Assembly (NCBI GenBank): GCA_005776365.1
Contig: SXPK01000010.1
Coordinates: forward strand, 1-37,441
Length of the DNA: 37,441 nt
Reading direction: 5' to 3'
DNA from: Planctomycetia bacterium
GTDB taxonomy: Bacteria > Planctomycetota > UBA1135 > UBA2386
The notes below the pieces were generated by a model that saw only the letters and a list, made by a program, of their open reading frames with translations, was not told the DNA's origin and ran no database searches. Shown here piece after piece: positions 1-8,375 of this stretch. Positions within the stretch are counted from its first letter, which is position 1. Each line of letters starts with the position of its first letter. A program made the position numbers and the translations under genes.

Positions 1-732
1 CAGGTGCTGACGCTCATCGCGATGGAGCCGCCGATTGCGCTCACTGCCAACTCGGTTCGCGACGAGAAGGTCAAAGTGCTCAAGGCAATCCGCTCGTTTG
101 CGCCGCATGAAGTCGCGGCGACGACGGTGCGCGGCCAATACACGGCGGCGTCGTTTGGCGGCGAGGACGTCCGCGGCTACGCCGAGGAAGACGGCGTCCC
201 TGGCGAATCGCGCACCGAGACGTTCGCGGCCGTTCGCCTCCAGGTGAACAACTGGCGCTGGGCCGGCACGCCCTTCTTCTTGCGTTCCGGCAAGAGATTG
301 CCCCGTCGTGTCAGCGAGGTTGCGATCCACTTCAAGCGACCACCGCTGACCTTGTTCGACCGCGGGGTCGTGCAACCCAACGTCTTGCTGCTGCGCATCC
401 AACCGGACGAAGGCGTCTCGCTGCGCTTTGGCAGCAAGGTGCCTGGTCCCGAACTCCGCGTTCGCGACGTGCGGATGGATTTCCGATACGGCGCCGCGTT
501 CGGCGGCGAATCGGCGGACGCCTACGAGCGCCTCCTGCTCGACGCGATGCTCGGCGACGGCACGCTCTTCGCCCGTCGCGACGAAGTCGAAGAAGCGTGG
601 CGCATCGTCGACTCGATCGTCGCGGGCTGGCAGCACGACACCCGAAAGCCAGAACCGTATTCGGCCGGCACTTGGGGACCTGAAGGCAGCGCTCGCCTCC
701 TCGGCGAGGGCCGCTCGTGGCGGCAACCGTGA
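1..732 (+). CDS. zwf: Glucose-6-phosphate 1-dehydrogenase, C-terminal part (5' truncated by window edge)
   Basis: Oxidises glucose 6-phosphate to 6-phosphogluconolactone with NAD(P)+, the entry step of the oxidative pentose phosphate pathway, in the cytoplasm. The reading frame is open from base 1, and the first residues QVLTLIAMEPP match the family's conserved NHLLQVL..AMEPP segment, so about half of the protein lies upstream of the window. The visible part is the C-terminal G6PDH domain: the RSGKRLP block carrying the substrate-side lysine lies near residue 97 of this fragment, followed by the long beta-sheet region. The stop overlaps the start of the next gene, opcA, the usual partner of zwf. 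Assignment is firm; cofactor preference cannot be judged from this half. Confidence 0.96.
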   Translation, partial: QVLTLIAMEPPIALTANSVRDEKVKVLKAIRSFAPHEVAATTVRGQYTAASFGGEDVRGYAEEDGVPGESRTETFAAVRLQVNNWRWAGTPFFLRSGKRLPRRVSEVAIHFKRPPLTLFDRGVVQPNVLLLRIQPDEGVSLRFGSKVPGPELRVRDVRMDFRYGAAFGGESADAYERLLLDAMLGDGTLFARRDEVEEAWRIVDSIVAGWQHDTRKPEPYSAGTWGPEGSARLLGEGRSWRQP

Positions 733-1658
733 CGGCCCTGGTCACGCCGCGCCACGCGGTTCCTCCCAATGCCATCCCCGACGCATTGCTCAAGATCTGG
801 CGCGAGTGCTGCCAGGAAGATGCGGGCAACTCCGTCAGCCGAGCGCTGATCACCAATCTCATCGCCGTCGTCACCGCCGAGCGCGAGCGCCCGATGCGCG
901 CGACACTCGAAGCCCTGGCGACGCGATTGCCATGCCGCGCGTTCCTCGTGGTCGTGTCGCCTGGCCAAGGCCCGATCACGGCAGAAGTTCATGGCGCCGC
1001 TCGCGAACACGGCACGATCCGCGATCTGGTGCTCGAACAGATCGAGCTCTTCGTCCCCGAAGGCGCCTTCACGAGGCTGCCAGGACTCGTGCGCCCATTG
1101 CTCGTGCACGACATCCCGACGCGCCTGTATTGGGGCGCGCCATGGCCGCAGGATCCCCGCCGATTCGACGCCTTGGCGACGATGGCGGACCTGTCGATCC
1201 TCGACTCGTCACGATTCGAGCTGCCGGCAACCGACCTCGACGCGTTCGAAACCCGAAGGCGACGCGGGATGCAACTCATCGACCTGGAGTGGATGCGCCT
1301 TCGCCCGTGGCGACGCGCGCTGGCCGAAGTGTTCGAACGTGTCCGCTACCAGCCGAGCCTGCACACGACCGCGGTGTTGCGTCATGGCGAGGGCGCGCTG
1401 TCAGCCTCGATCCTGTTGGCGCGTTGGCTCGAGCAACGACTCTCTGCGCATGTCGCGATCGAGTCGACGGGCTCTTGCAACAGCCTCTGCGGCGTCGAGA
1501 TCCAGCACGGCAGTGCCGCAGCCTCGGTGACGCTGGTCGACCCCGGCCGAATCGAAGTCGCGGTCGAGACCGAAGCGGCCTGCTTCCTGCCGTTTGGCGT
1601 TCCGGCATCGCGCGGCGGCGAAGGTGATCTGCTCGCGGCCGCGATCGACCTCGCCTGA
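717..1658 (+). CDS. opcA: Glucose-6-phosphate dehydrogenase assembly protein OpcA
   Basis: OpcA proteins, known from cyanobacteria and actinobacteria, bind glucose-6-phosphate dehydrogenase and tune its oligomeric or redox state. This 313-residue protein has the expected length and conserved family features: a central RPLLVHDIPTRLYWGAPWP block, the tract around residues 170-215 with DLEWMRLRPWR, and a C-terminal half rich in beta strands. It follows zwf with a short overlap, the typical arrangement. Two starts are possible: GTG at 717, with a GAGGG Shine-Dalgarno at 706-710 six bases upstream, and GTG at 729, which forms a GTGA overlap with the zwf stop. I keep 717 because of the ribosome binding site. 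Its role follows from family and context. Confidence 0.9.
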   Translation: MAATVTALVTPRHAVPPNAIPDALLKIWRECCQEDAGNSVSRALITNLIAVVTAERERPMRATLEALATRLPCRAFLVVVSPGQGPITAEVHGAAREHGTIRDLVLEQIELFVPEGAFTRLPGLVRPLLVHDIPTRLYWGAPWPQDPRRFDALATMADLSILDSSRFELPATDLDAFETRRRRGMQLIDLEWMRLRPWRRALAEVFERVRYQPSLHTTAVLRHGEGALSASILLARWLEQRLSAHVAIESTGSCNSLCGVEIQHGSAAASVTLVDPGRIEVAVETEAACFLPFGVPASRGGEGDLLAAAIDLA

Positions 1659-1696
1659 TCGTCTCGCGCCGAGGTGCGCGCGCCCAGACGCCGTCG

Positions 1697-1702
1697 TATC
1701 GT
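1697..1702 (+). promoter_or_regulatory. Predicted -10 element (TATCGT) for a leaderless transcript
   Basis: TATCGT fits the TAnnnT -10 pattern and lies 8 nt before the ATG at 1711. With the usual 6-8 nt from -10 to the transcription start, the mRNA would begin at or next to the start codon. No -35 box or Shine-Dalgarno is visible. The same arrangement recurs at many starts in this window. Confidence 0.35.
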
Positions 1703-1710
1703 CCTGCCCC

Positions 1711-3234
1711 ATGTCGATTCTCCGCGCCGCGCTCACTGCGGCTGCTTCCCTCTGCGTTGCCGCGTGCAGCGCTTCCCACGACGACCTGAGCCGCGCCGTG
1801 CTGCAACCGCAGGCCGAATGGCTCGTCGAGCCTTCGGACCTTGGCCTCGACGCAGAAGCGTTCGAAGTGTTGGTCGGAGAAGCGACTCTCTACGGCTACC
1901 TCGTGCGCTCGCCGCGAGCGCAGGGCCGCACGGTCGTGCTGTTTCACGACCGCGCAGGCAATGTGAGCGCGCTGCATCCCTACCTCACATTCTTGAATGA
2001 AGCGGGCCTCAACGTCTGCGTGTTCGACTACCGCGGCTTCGGCAAGAGCACGGGCAAGGTGTCGCTGCGTGGCATGTTCCTCGACAGTCGCCACGTGCTG
2101 GACTGGCTCACGCAGCAGCGCGGCATCGAGAAAGATCGCATCGCCTACTACGGCATCGGCCTCGGCGGCGCGGCGGCATTGCGCGTCGCTCGCTTCGACA
2201 CGCCGTGCAAGGCGATCGTGCTCGACGAGCCGGCAGCCCCTCGCGACTTCATCGCCATGCGCGCGAAGTTGCGCGGCGATGACCTGGGCAACGTCAGCAT
2301 CGGCTTCACCGAGTTTTCGACGCTGCCCGAGAACACGGACCCGGCAGATAACGCAAGTTCACTTGCGATCCCATCGCTCTGGCTCGTCGGTTCCGAGTCA
2401 CCAAAGGAGTCGCGGCTCGCCACGCTGCGCGCATGGTTCGAGGCCGGCGGTGACAAGCGGCTCGTCGCAATGCGCGGCGCGTCGTCGCCGCCAAACGCGA
2501 TGCTGACGCACGACGGCGAATACCAGCGACTCGTCGCGCAGTTCTTGGTCGGTGCGCTCGCCGGCTCGCCAGAATCCGTCGTCGCGACGGGGCGCAACAT
2601 CGCCATCGACGCGGCGGGCAAGGGCAAGAACCAGATCGAAGTCGTCGCGAGCGGCGGCAGTCCCACACCAGAGGCGCCGTGGGCGATCGAGATCGCGGCC
2701 TTCGATGCAGACGCAACGCCAACCTGGGGCGCCGTGTGGATGGAAGGCGCACGCGCTCGCATCACGCTCGAACTGCCATCAGAGCCGGGCGCGATCGCGG
2801 CGACGCGCGTCGGCGACGCGGTGCGCGGCGAGGCCGCGACGTTCACGCGCCAAGGCACGGCACTGAGCCGCGCAGGCGGATGGGTCGAAAGCAAGGCAGC
2901 GGACTTCTTGCGCCTCGAGGACGAGCCGCCATCGGCCGAAGTCGCGCACGCCGCCGCAAAGAGCATCCGGGATCGTGAGGCCATCGAGCCCTTCCCGCCG
3001 CTCGTCGAAACAGAACTCGCGCGAGTCTATGGCCTCATCGGTCGCGCACTGGCACGCGCCGGCAACGCCGAAGATCGCGCTGCCGCGCTCGTGTGGCTGC
3101 AACGCGCGATCGCCGCAGCCCCGCAGAAGCCGGAGCGGCACTGGTGGCCTGGCCGGTCGCCGCACTACGGCTTCAACGGCCAGGACGCGGTTGCCGATGC
3201 GCGCGCGTTGCTGAAGAAACTGACCGGCGACTGA
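1711..3234 (+). CDS. Lipoprotein with alpha/beta-hydrolase fold, nucleophile serine replaced by glycine
   Basis: The 507-residue product starts with a lipoprotein signal (VAAC, Cys19), so it should be anchored in the cell envelope. Residues about 55-310 form an alpha/beta hydrolase of the BEM46/peptidase-S9-like type, with strand and turn motifs such as VFDYRGFGKSTG near residue 105. At the nucleophile elbow the sequence is YYGIGLGG (residues 146-153), where active members have GxSxG: the serine position 150 is Gly (codon GGC). The usual acid motif GTxD is also degenerate (VGSESP). The last ~200 residues are unrelated to the fold, with a helical, TPR-like end. It is therefore probably a binding or structural protein rather than an esterase, unless another residue serves. 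Start chosen at the ATG that gives the signal peptide. Runs convergent with the next gene, 21 bp apart. Confidence 0.75.
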   Translation: MSILRAALTAAASLCVAACSASHDDLSRAVLQPQAEWLVEPSDLGLDAEAFEVLVGEATLYGYLVRSPRAQGRTVVLFHDRAGNVSALHPYLTFLNEAGLNVCVFDYRGFGKSTGKVSLRGMFLDSRHVLDWLTQQRGIEKDRIAYYGIGLGGAAALRVARFDTPCKAIVLDEPAAPRDFIAMRAKLRGDDLGNVSIGFTEFSTLPENTDPADNASSLAIPSLWLVGSESPKESRLATLRAWFEAGGDKRLVAMRGASSPPNAMLTHDGEYQRLVAQFLVGALAGSPESVVATGRNIAIDAAGKGKNQIEVVASGGSPTPEAPWAIEIAAFDADATPTWGAVWMEGARARITLELPSEPGAIAATRVGDAVRGEAATFTRQGTALSRAGGWVESKAADFLRLEDEPPSAEVAHAAAKSIRDREAIEPFPPLVETELARVYGLIGRALARAGNAEDRAAALVWLQRAIAAAPQKPERHWWPGRSPHYGFNGQDAVADARALLKKLTGD

Positions 3235-3255
3235 CTCGCCTGGTTCCGCCAGATC

Positions 3256-3573
3256 TCAGATCGGCCACACGAAGAAGCCCGACTTCTTCTCTGCTTCAAG
3301 ACGCCACGTGCCCCAGATGCCGCGACCTTCGCGGAAGCCGCGATAGAACGCGCGGCGGCCGGACGCGTACTTCTTCGTCCAACGGACTTCGCGCGAATCC
3401 AGGTCGTAGCTCCCCTTCACAATGAAGTCGCCGTTGCGATCCCAACCCGCGCCCTGGATGACGCCGCCGTCAAAAGTCAGCTCGAGGTCTTCCGGGATCC
3501 GTCGACCCGAGACCTGGAAGAACCCGGTCCAGGGGCTGGAAGGGAAATCGGCTTCGCACGCGGGGGCCTGCAT
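3256..3573 (-). CDS. Small conserved protein of unknown function, beta-rich (105 aa)
   Basis: A 105-residue cytoplasmic protein without signal peptide or membrane segment. It shows an alternating pattern of short beta strands: W.GFF, LELTFDGG, IQGAGWDRNGDFIVKGSYD, then VRWTKKYASG, FYRGF, and GIWGTWRL at the end. I recall similar small proteins with paired 'DG.I.G.G.D..G.F.I.G.Y' and 'V.W.K.Y' signatures in other bacteria but cannot name a function. It lies 76 bp downstream of the EEP-family gene on the same strand and may be the last gene of that unit. Start: the ATG at 3573 is the only start before the conserved region. Confidence 0.7.
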   Translation of the reverse strand: MQAPACEADFPSSPWTGFFQVSGRRIPEDLELTFDGGVIQGAGWDRNGDFIVKGSYDLDSREVRWTKKYASGRRAFYRGFREGRGIWGTWRLEAEKKSGFFVWPI

Positions 3574-3649
3574 GGAATCCCATCGTGGGCGAGATGCGCA
3601 TCTTGGCTAGCCCCTGCGGTGTGATGTCACCCACGCTGCGACCGCAAAC

Positions 3650-4867
3650 TCACTTCGCCACAGCGAACCCGACGTCGACCCAGACCAGCCTGTGATCGGT
3701 GGCGCCGATGAGTGACGAACCAGGCTCGCGATTCGTTGGCCAGTACACCTGCGATCCTGCGAAGTGCAGGGATCGTGAAGGCAGCGCGTAATCGACGCGC
3801 AGATTGCCTGGGCCACCTTGCCCAGGAACCCCTTGGGCTGCCGGCTGATCATCCCAGTCACTGGTGTCGCACTCCGCTTTGCCGCGATGCGCAGAGTTGA
3901 CGCCCCACTGGTCAAGACTCGCTTGCTTGCCGCCAGCGCTCACCGGCTGCGGATCGAGCACGCGCGGATGAACAAGCAGAGATCGCAAGGCTTCGCGCTT
4001 GCTGTCGCCGTCCTCCGGGTCGCAATTGAGATCGCCGAGCACCACGAAATGCGCATCCGCTGCAAGGCCGCCGCGCACGCCCGCGTCGTCGACGATCCAC
4101 GCGGAACGCTCCGCAGTCAGGTAGTCCACCCAGAAGCGGATCTCGTCATGGTTGCGGCAACCGTTGTGATCGTCTGCGCCATCGAACGCAGGCGGCGTCG
4201 GATGGCTGCACAGCAGATGGATGTCGTGGCCAGCGACTCGAATCGGCACGTCCCAGTGGCTCTTCGACGAAAGCCGCAGTGCGTTCCACGTCGCATCGGG
4301 CCAATAGCCAGCGGGTCGCATCGCCGACGGCATTGCGTTCCACGGCAGCGTCTGGAACGTGCGCGCGAAGGCCTTGCGGATCGGATGTCGCGACAAGATG
4401 GCCATGGCGTAGTGCCCCGGGAATCGGCCAAAGCCAAACGAGTCGCCCGGCCCATTCGTTGCGCCGTCGCCATCGAGGTCGAGCCCGCTCGGCAGGCCAG
4501 TGTTCGACGGCGCTACGAAGCGATGGGAAAAATCGATCGGCTTCTCTCCGCCCTGCGCGATCGCGAGGTACTCGGTCGCGAACACCTTGGCGGACTCCTC
4601 GGCGTCGTCGCGGTCGAGTTCGCAGAGCAACAGGATGTCGACGTCATTGCGCTGCACGATCTCGGCGATCTTGCGCGCTTGCTCGCTGCCGGAACGGAGT
4701 TCCTGCAGCATCGCGCCCGGCTGTTCTCGATTCATGGCGGCGTTGAACGTCGCGATGCGCACGGTCTGGATCGGATCGACGACCATGTCGCGAGTCAGCA
4801 CGAGCCAAGCGAGCGGCAGACTCAAAATCAGGCAAACGGACGTCAGCTTCGTGTAGTCGAGCTTCAA
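3650..4867 (-). CDS. Endonuclease/exonuclease/phosphatase (EEP) family protein, membrane-anchored or exported
   Basis: A 405-residue metal-dependent phosphohydrolase of the EEP superfamily (DNase I/sphingomyelinase fold). One hydrophobic segment at residues about 8-25 suggests a signal anchor, so the catalytic domain would be outside the cytoplasmic membrane. Motifs in order: IATFNAAMN (Asn), LLLCELDRDD (metal-binding Glu), an insert with a DLDGDGATNGPGD calcium-like loop and FGFGRFPGHYAMAILSRHPI, LGDLNCDPED (the GDxN motif), and ATDHRLVWVDV (terminal Asp-His). All catalytic residues are present. The substrate (phosphodiester, nucleic acid or lipid) cannot be told. Its ATG overlaps the antiporter stop by 4 bp (ATGA), implying translational coupling. 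Confidence 0.87.
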   Translation of the reverse strand: MKLDYTKLTSVCLILSLPLAWLVLTRDMVVDPIQTVRIATFNAAMNREQPGAMLQELRSGSEQARKIAEIVQRNDVDILLLCELDRDDAEESAKVFATEYLAIAQGGEKPIDFSHRFVAPSNTGLPSGLDLDGDGATNGPGDSFGFGRFPGHYAMAILSRHPIRKAFARTFQTLPWNAMPSAMRPAGYWPDATWNALRLSSKSHWDVPIRVAGHDIHLLCSHPTPPAFDGADDHNGCRNHDEIRFWVDYLTAERSAWIVDDAGVRGGLAADAHFVVLGDLNCDPEDGDSKREALRSLLVHPRVLDPQPVSAGGKQASLDQWGVNSAHRGKAECDTSDWDDQPAAQGVPGQGGPGNLRVDYALPSRSLHFAGSQVYWPTNREPGSSLIGATDHRLVWVDVGFAVAK

Positions 4868-6915
4868 GCGGGGGGGCCTTTCAGGATCGTGTCGTCGGCA
4901 TGCGCGCCCATGGCAGCGACCGACGCATCGCGGTCAGCCAAGTGGCATGGCGACGTAAACATCGCAGCCGCGGCGTCGAGTTGCGACTCTGGACCGATGA
5001 CAACTACCGCGTCGTTCACCTGCAGCACCGTGTCCTGCGTGATCCCTGCGAGATTCTCCCGTCCCCGACGCACCGCCACGACGGTGCAGCTGGTGCGGTT
5101 GCGGAAGCCGAGGTCGCCCAGCCGCTGGCCGATCACGCAGGCCCCGACGCCGACGCGATACACGCCGAGCGCGACGCCCGGGAGCATCTCCCGGATCCGC
5201 GACGCCTCGAGTTTTGCGATGGGGGCGCACTTGTCGAAGGTGCCCGCCGCTTGCCGGACTTCGCGGATCCTGCGGCCGATCTCGTCGTCCGCGACCAAGA
5301 AGCGCCGCATCGTGCGCGCGAGAATCTCGACCGAGGCTTCGAGTTCTTGCGGGACGATCTCGTCTGCGCCCGCGTCCAGCAGCGGCTCTGCTTCGCCGAT
5401 GTAGGCGGCGCGCGCGAGCACATGAACGTGCGGCGCGATGTGCTTGGCGACCTGCGCGGTGCGCCGAGCCGCTTCGGCATCGTTGACGGCGACGACGAGC
5501 ATGCGAGCGCGAGCGATGCCGAGGCCCTTCAGTGTCGACGAACGAGTGGCGTCGCCAAACTCGATCGGCACGCCGCGGGCTCGTTCTTCCGCGACGGTCT
5601 GCGCGTTCATCTCGACTGCGATGACGGGCAAGCCGAGGTTTCGCATCGCATTCACCAGCGTTCGGCCAGTGGGCCCATAGCCGACGACGATTGCATGGTC
5701 GACCAACGCTTCGTCCGATCTGACTGGGGGATGCTCCGCGCTGCTTCGCCGCATGACGATCCACCGCCCCAGTTGATGAAGCAGCGGCGTACTCGCGATC
5801 GACAGCACGGCAACCGCGAGAAACACCTTGTAGGCATGCGGCGGCAGCACACCGCTCCCGCCGCCCACCTGCGCCAGGACGAACGAGAACTCGCCGATCT
5901 GGGCAAGCAGCAGGCCAGAACGCAATCGGATCCACGAGGGCTGCCCGATCGCCCAGCCCGCCAGCGCCACCACCGCCGCCTTCCCGATCACGACGAGAAC
6001 CAGCGCGGCGATCACCAGCCCTGGCGACGCGACGATGACCATGCCGTCGAACAACATGCCGATCGACACGAAGAACAAGCTCGCCAGCGCGTCGCGGAAG
6101 GGCTCGACCTCCGCCATCGCATGACCATGGAAGTCCGAGTCCGCGAGCAGGATGCCGGCAAGGAAGGCGCCGAGCGCCATCGACATGCCAAGGTGAGCAG
6201 TCACCACCGCCATCGACAGGCAGATCGTCGCGACCGTCAGCACGAACAGCTCGCGGCTGCGCGTCCTCGCCACCAGGGCGAGTGTCTTCGGCACCACCAG
6301 GCGCGCGGCGGCGAGAACGAGAACCAGCAGCGCGAGGTTCTCGAGCGTCTCGACCACACCGCCACTCTCGCCTTCTCCGACCAGCATCGGGATCAGCAGG
6401 ATCATCGGCACGACCGCGAGGTCCTGCGCGATCGCGATGCCCATCGCGAAGCGACCGTGCGGCGTTGCGAACTCGCCGTTGTCGACCAGCACCTTCGTCA
6501 AGGCCGCCGTGCTCGACAAACTCAGCAAGAAGCCAAGGAACACCGCGAGCCGCCATTCAATCCCAGACAGCCAGCAGATCATCGCCGCCGACAGCACGGT
6601 GCCGACGATCTGGATGCCGCCGCCGACCAGCATCGTGCGCCGAAGTCGCGCCAGTTGTGACAGCGGCAGTTCCATGCCCACCGTGAACAGCAGCACGACC
6701 ACGCCCACTTCTGCGAGCCGCTCCACCGTCGCCGATTCGCTGACGATGCCGAGCGCATTGGGGCCGACCAGCGCACCGATGGCGAGGAATCCGACGATTG
6801 GCGGCATCTTCAGGCGCTGGAACAACACGCCGGCGAAGACGCACAGCGCGAACAGCGCAGCCAGATCGGTCAGGACGTCCTCGAGCACCGACGGAGTATC
6901 GGCTTCGTGACGCAT
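4864..6915 (-). CDS. CPA2-family cation:proton antiporter with RCK (TrkA) domains, KefB-like
   Basis: A 683-residue inner-membrane antiporter predicted to exchange K+ (or Na+) for H+. Residues about 10-390 form the Na+/H+ exchanger domain with around a dozen hydrophobic helices, including the FLGFLLSLSSTAAL and MSMALGAFLAGILLADSDF segments typical of CPA2/KefB proteins. A Rossmann RCK_N domain follows (HAIVVGYGPTGRTL, GxGxxG nucleotide loop), then an RCK_C domain near the C terminus (SCTVVAVRRGRENL...LQVNDAVVVIG), which gate transport in response to ligand. The start is set at ATG 6915 (MRHEADTPSVLED), since the upstream extension is proline- and arginine-rich and not membrane-like. It is the first gene of a unit with the EEP protein and is divergent from the DinB-fold gene. 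Confidence 0.9.
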   Translation of the reverse strand: MRHEADTPSVLEDVLTDLAALFALCVFAGVLFQRLKMPPIVGFLAIGALVGPNALGIVSESATVERLAEVGVVVLLFTVGMELPLSQLARLRRTMLVGGGIQIVGTVLSAAMICWLSGIEWRLAVFLGFLLSLSSTAALTKVLVDNGEFATPHGRFAMGIAIAQDLAVVPMILLIPMLVGEGESGGVVETLENLALLVLVLAAARLVVPKTLALVARTRSRELFVLTVATICLSMAVVTAHLGMSMALGAFLAGILLADSDFHGHAMAEVEPFRDALASLFFVSIGMLFDGMVIVASPGLVIAALVLVVIGKAAVVALAGWAIGQPSWIRLRSGLLLAQIGEFSFVLAQVGGGSGVLPPHAYKVFLAVAVLSIASTPLLHQLGRWIVMRRSSAEHPPVRSDEALVDHAIVVGYGPTGRTLVNAMRNLGLPVIAVEMNAQTVAEERARGVPIEFGDATRSSTLKGLGIARARMLVVAVNDAEAARRTAQVAKHIAPHVHVLARAAYIGEAEPLLDAGADEIVPQELEASVEILARTMRRFLVADDEIGRRIREVRQAAGTFDKCAPIAKLEASRIREMLPGVALGVYRVGVGACVIGQRLGDLGFRNRTSCTVVAVRRGRENLAGITQDTVLQVNDAVVVIGPESQLDAAAAMFTSPCHLADRDASVAAMGAHADDTILKGPPA

Positions 6916-7056
6916 CGGAGCGCGGCCATTTTGGCGCTTGCTCGCGCGCAACATTGGCGGCTCGACGGCAGGCGCCCAACTCGCCATGACGTCGGCGGCA
7001 TGAACGCGGGACGGGCCGACCATTCCCTGGCCACGTCATGGCGCGATGATGCGGCG

Positions 7057-7668
7057 ATGCAGACGCGCTATGCCTTCCTCGTCGATTCGTATGCCACCGA
7101 GATCGAGAAGACGCTCGCGGTCTGGAGCATGGCCAACGACGAGGACCTGCTGCACCGACCCCTTCACGGCGACCGACGCGGGCGGAACTTGCTCGAGCAC
7201 ATGGTGCACCAGTGCGTCTCGGAGGCGACGTGGTTTGCCAGCATGCTCGGCATCCCGCCGGTTGCCGAAGCACTGCCGGCCCGCGAGACCCGTATCGCCT
7301 TCCTGCACTGCTACGCAGCAGCCGCCCAGCATCGCTTGCAGGCATTGCGAACGAAGGACGACGCGTGGTGGGAAACCGTGGTGCCGTTCTTCGAACTGCA
7401 ACGACCCCGGACGTGGATCCTCGTGCGTCGCATCGCACACACGGCGCACCATCGCGGGCAGCAGACGATGCTGCTGCGACTCATCGGCAGACCCCTCTAC
7501 AGCACCTACGGCCCCACCGCGGACACCGGTGGACTCGCGAAGGATAAGCCGCCCGTCGTCTACGCCTACCCCGACGTCGCGACGCTGTTGCGCGAAGAAG
7601 GCGCCATGCGCAACAAGCATGCGCTGCCACAGCCCGTGTCGCGCCCCGTCACCGAACGCGGCAGCTGA
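7057..7668 (+). CDS. DinB-fold protein (DinB/YfiT four-helix metalloprotein)
   Basis: A 203-residue cytoplasmic protein of the DinB/YfiT superfamily, a four-helix bundle holding a metal with three histidines. Members act as thiol transferases or are damage-inducible with unknown activity. Visible motifs are NLLEHMVHQCVSEATWF in helix 2 and RIAHTAHHRGQQTMLLR in helix 3; the HHRGQQ segment is diagnostic, and the paired histidines give the triad. The C-terminal ~45 residues (YGPTADTGG..YAYPDVATLL) are also seen in DinB-family proteins. Start chosen at ATG 7057 because the upstream extension is not part of the domain; a GATGAT hexamer lies 6 nt upstream. Ends 16 bp from the convergent AlkB-like gene. 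Confidence 0.82.
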   Translation: MQTRYAFLVDSYATEIEKTLAVWSMANDEDLLHRPLHGDRRGRNLLEHMVHQCVSEATWFASMLGIPPVAEALPARETRIAFLHCYAAAAQHRLQALRTKDDAWWETVVPFFELQRPRTWILVRRIAHTAHHRGQQTMLLRLIGRPLYSTYGPTADTGGLAKDKPPVVYAYPDVATLLREEGAMRNKHALPQPVSRPVTERGS

Positions 7669-7684
7669 CACGCGCGCGGCGGCA

Positions 7685-8296
7685 TCACGAACGCAGGCAC
7701 CGGAACGTCAGATTGAGGCGCGGGCCGACCGGCGATTTCGTGCGCGGCACTTCATGCACCCAGTGCTTCTGCGTCGTGCCGCCCATGACCAGCAGGTCGC
7801 CTTCGCCGAGTTGGTAGTCGATCGCGTCTCCCGCTGCGCGCGGCCGCAGGCGGAACGTGCGGCGCGCACCGAGCGACAATGAAGCGATGCGAATGTCGTC
7901 GCGCGACGGACCGAGTTCGGGCTCGCTGTCGGCATGCCGCCCCATCGCGTCGTTGCCGTCGCGGTAGAGATTGCAGAGCACCGAGTCGTAGCGCGTGCCC
8001 GTCGTTGCGCGCAACCGATCGAGCAGCGCGTGCAGCACAGGACTCCATGGCGCGGCTTCGTGGTCGCGGCCGCTGTAGCGATAGCGCAGGCCAGGATCCC
8101 CGCAGAACGCAACGAGCCGCGGCACGAGAACATCGCGACCGATCATGCGAATCGTCTCTTGGCCCAGCGGAAGCTCCGCCAACAGCGCCTGCATCGCTGC
8201 ATCGTGCTCTTGCACGAAAGCACTCGTGTAGTCCAGAAAGCCGCCGGGCGGAAGCTCACGACGATGCGACAGTTGGGGCGCGACGATCCTCGGCAC
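7685..8296 (-). CDS. AlkB-like 2-oxoglutarate/Fe(II)-dependent dioxygenase
   Basis: A 203-residue non-haem iron oxygenase resembling AlkB, which removes alkyl groups from DNA or RNA bases by oxidative dealkylation using 2-oxoglutarate and O2. The nucleotide-lid and core motifs are visible: LCNLYRDGNDAMGRHADSEP with the HxD iron ligands (HAD), GDLLVMGGTTQKHWVHEVP with the distal histidine, and RLNLTFR with the arginine pair that binds 2-oxoglutarate. The longest frame begins at ATG 8362 with an Arg-rich stretch; I prefer GTG 8296, because TATCTT at 8304-8309 sits 7 nt upstream and the polyarginine extension looks spurious. Closest known group is the ALKBH2/3-like bacterial AlkB. Convergent with the DinB-fold gene. 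Confidence 0.9.
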   Translation of the reverse strand: MPRIVAPQLSHRRELPPGGFLDYTSAFVQEHDAAMQALLAELPLGQETIRMIGRDVLVPRLVAFCGDPGLRYRYSGRDHEAAPWSPVLHALLDRLRATTGTRYDSVLCNLYRDGNDAMGRHADSEPELGPSRDDIRIASLSLGARRTFRLRPRAAGDAIDYQLGEGDLLVMGGTTQKHWVHEVPRTKSPVGPRLNLTFRCLRS

Positions 8297-8303
8297 GGCG
8301 CGC

Positions 8304-8309
8304 AAGATA
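8304..8309 (-). promoter_or_regulatory. Predicted -10 element (TATCTT) of the AlkB-like gene
   Basis: On the minus strand TATCTT lies 7 nt before the GTG at 8296, the spacing expected for a leaderless transcript. It lies inside the longer alternative reading frame and so argues for the shorter protein. Confidence 0.35.
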
Positions 8310-8375
8310 CGCGGAGCGTCGTCGCCTTTGATGCGTCGTCGACGCCTTCTCCACGCACGCACCTCGCATTCTCCG

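Noticed and set aside
7057-8296. Idea of a defence or DNA-repair island
   Set aside because: Only two small genes, both with common housekeeping-type relatives; no nuclease, restriction or toxin partner nearby.
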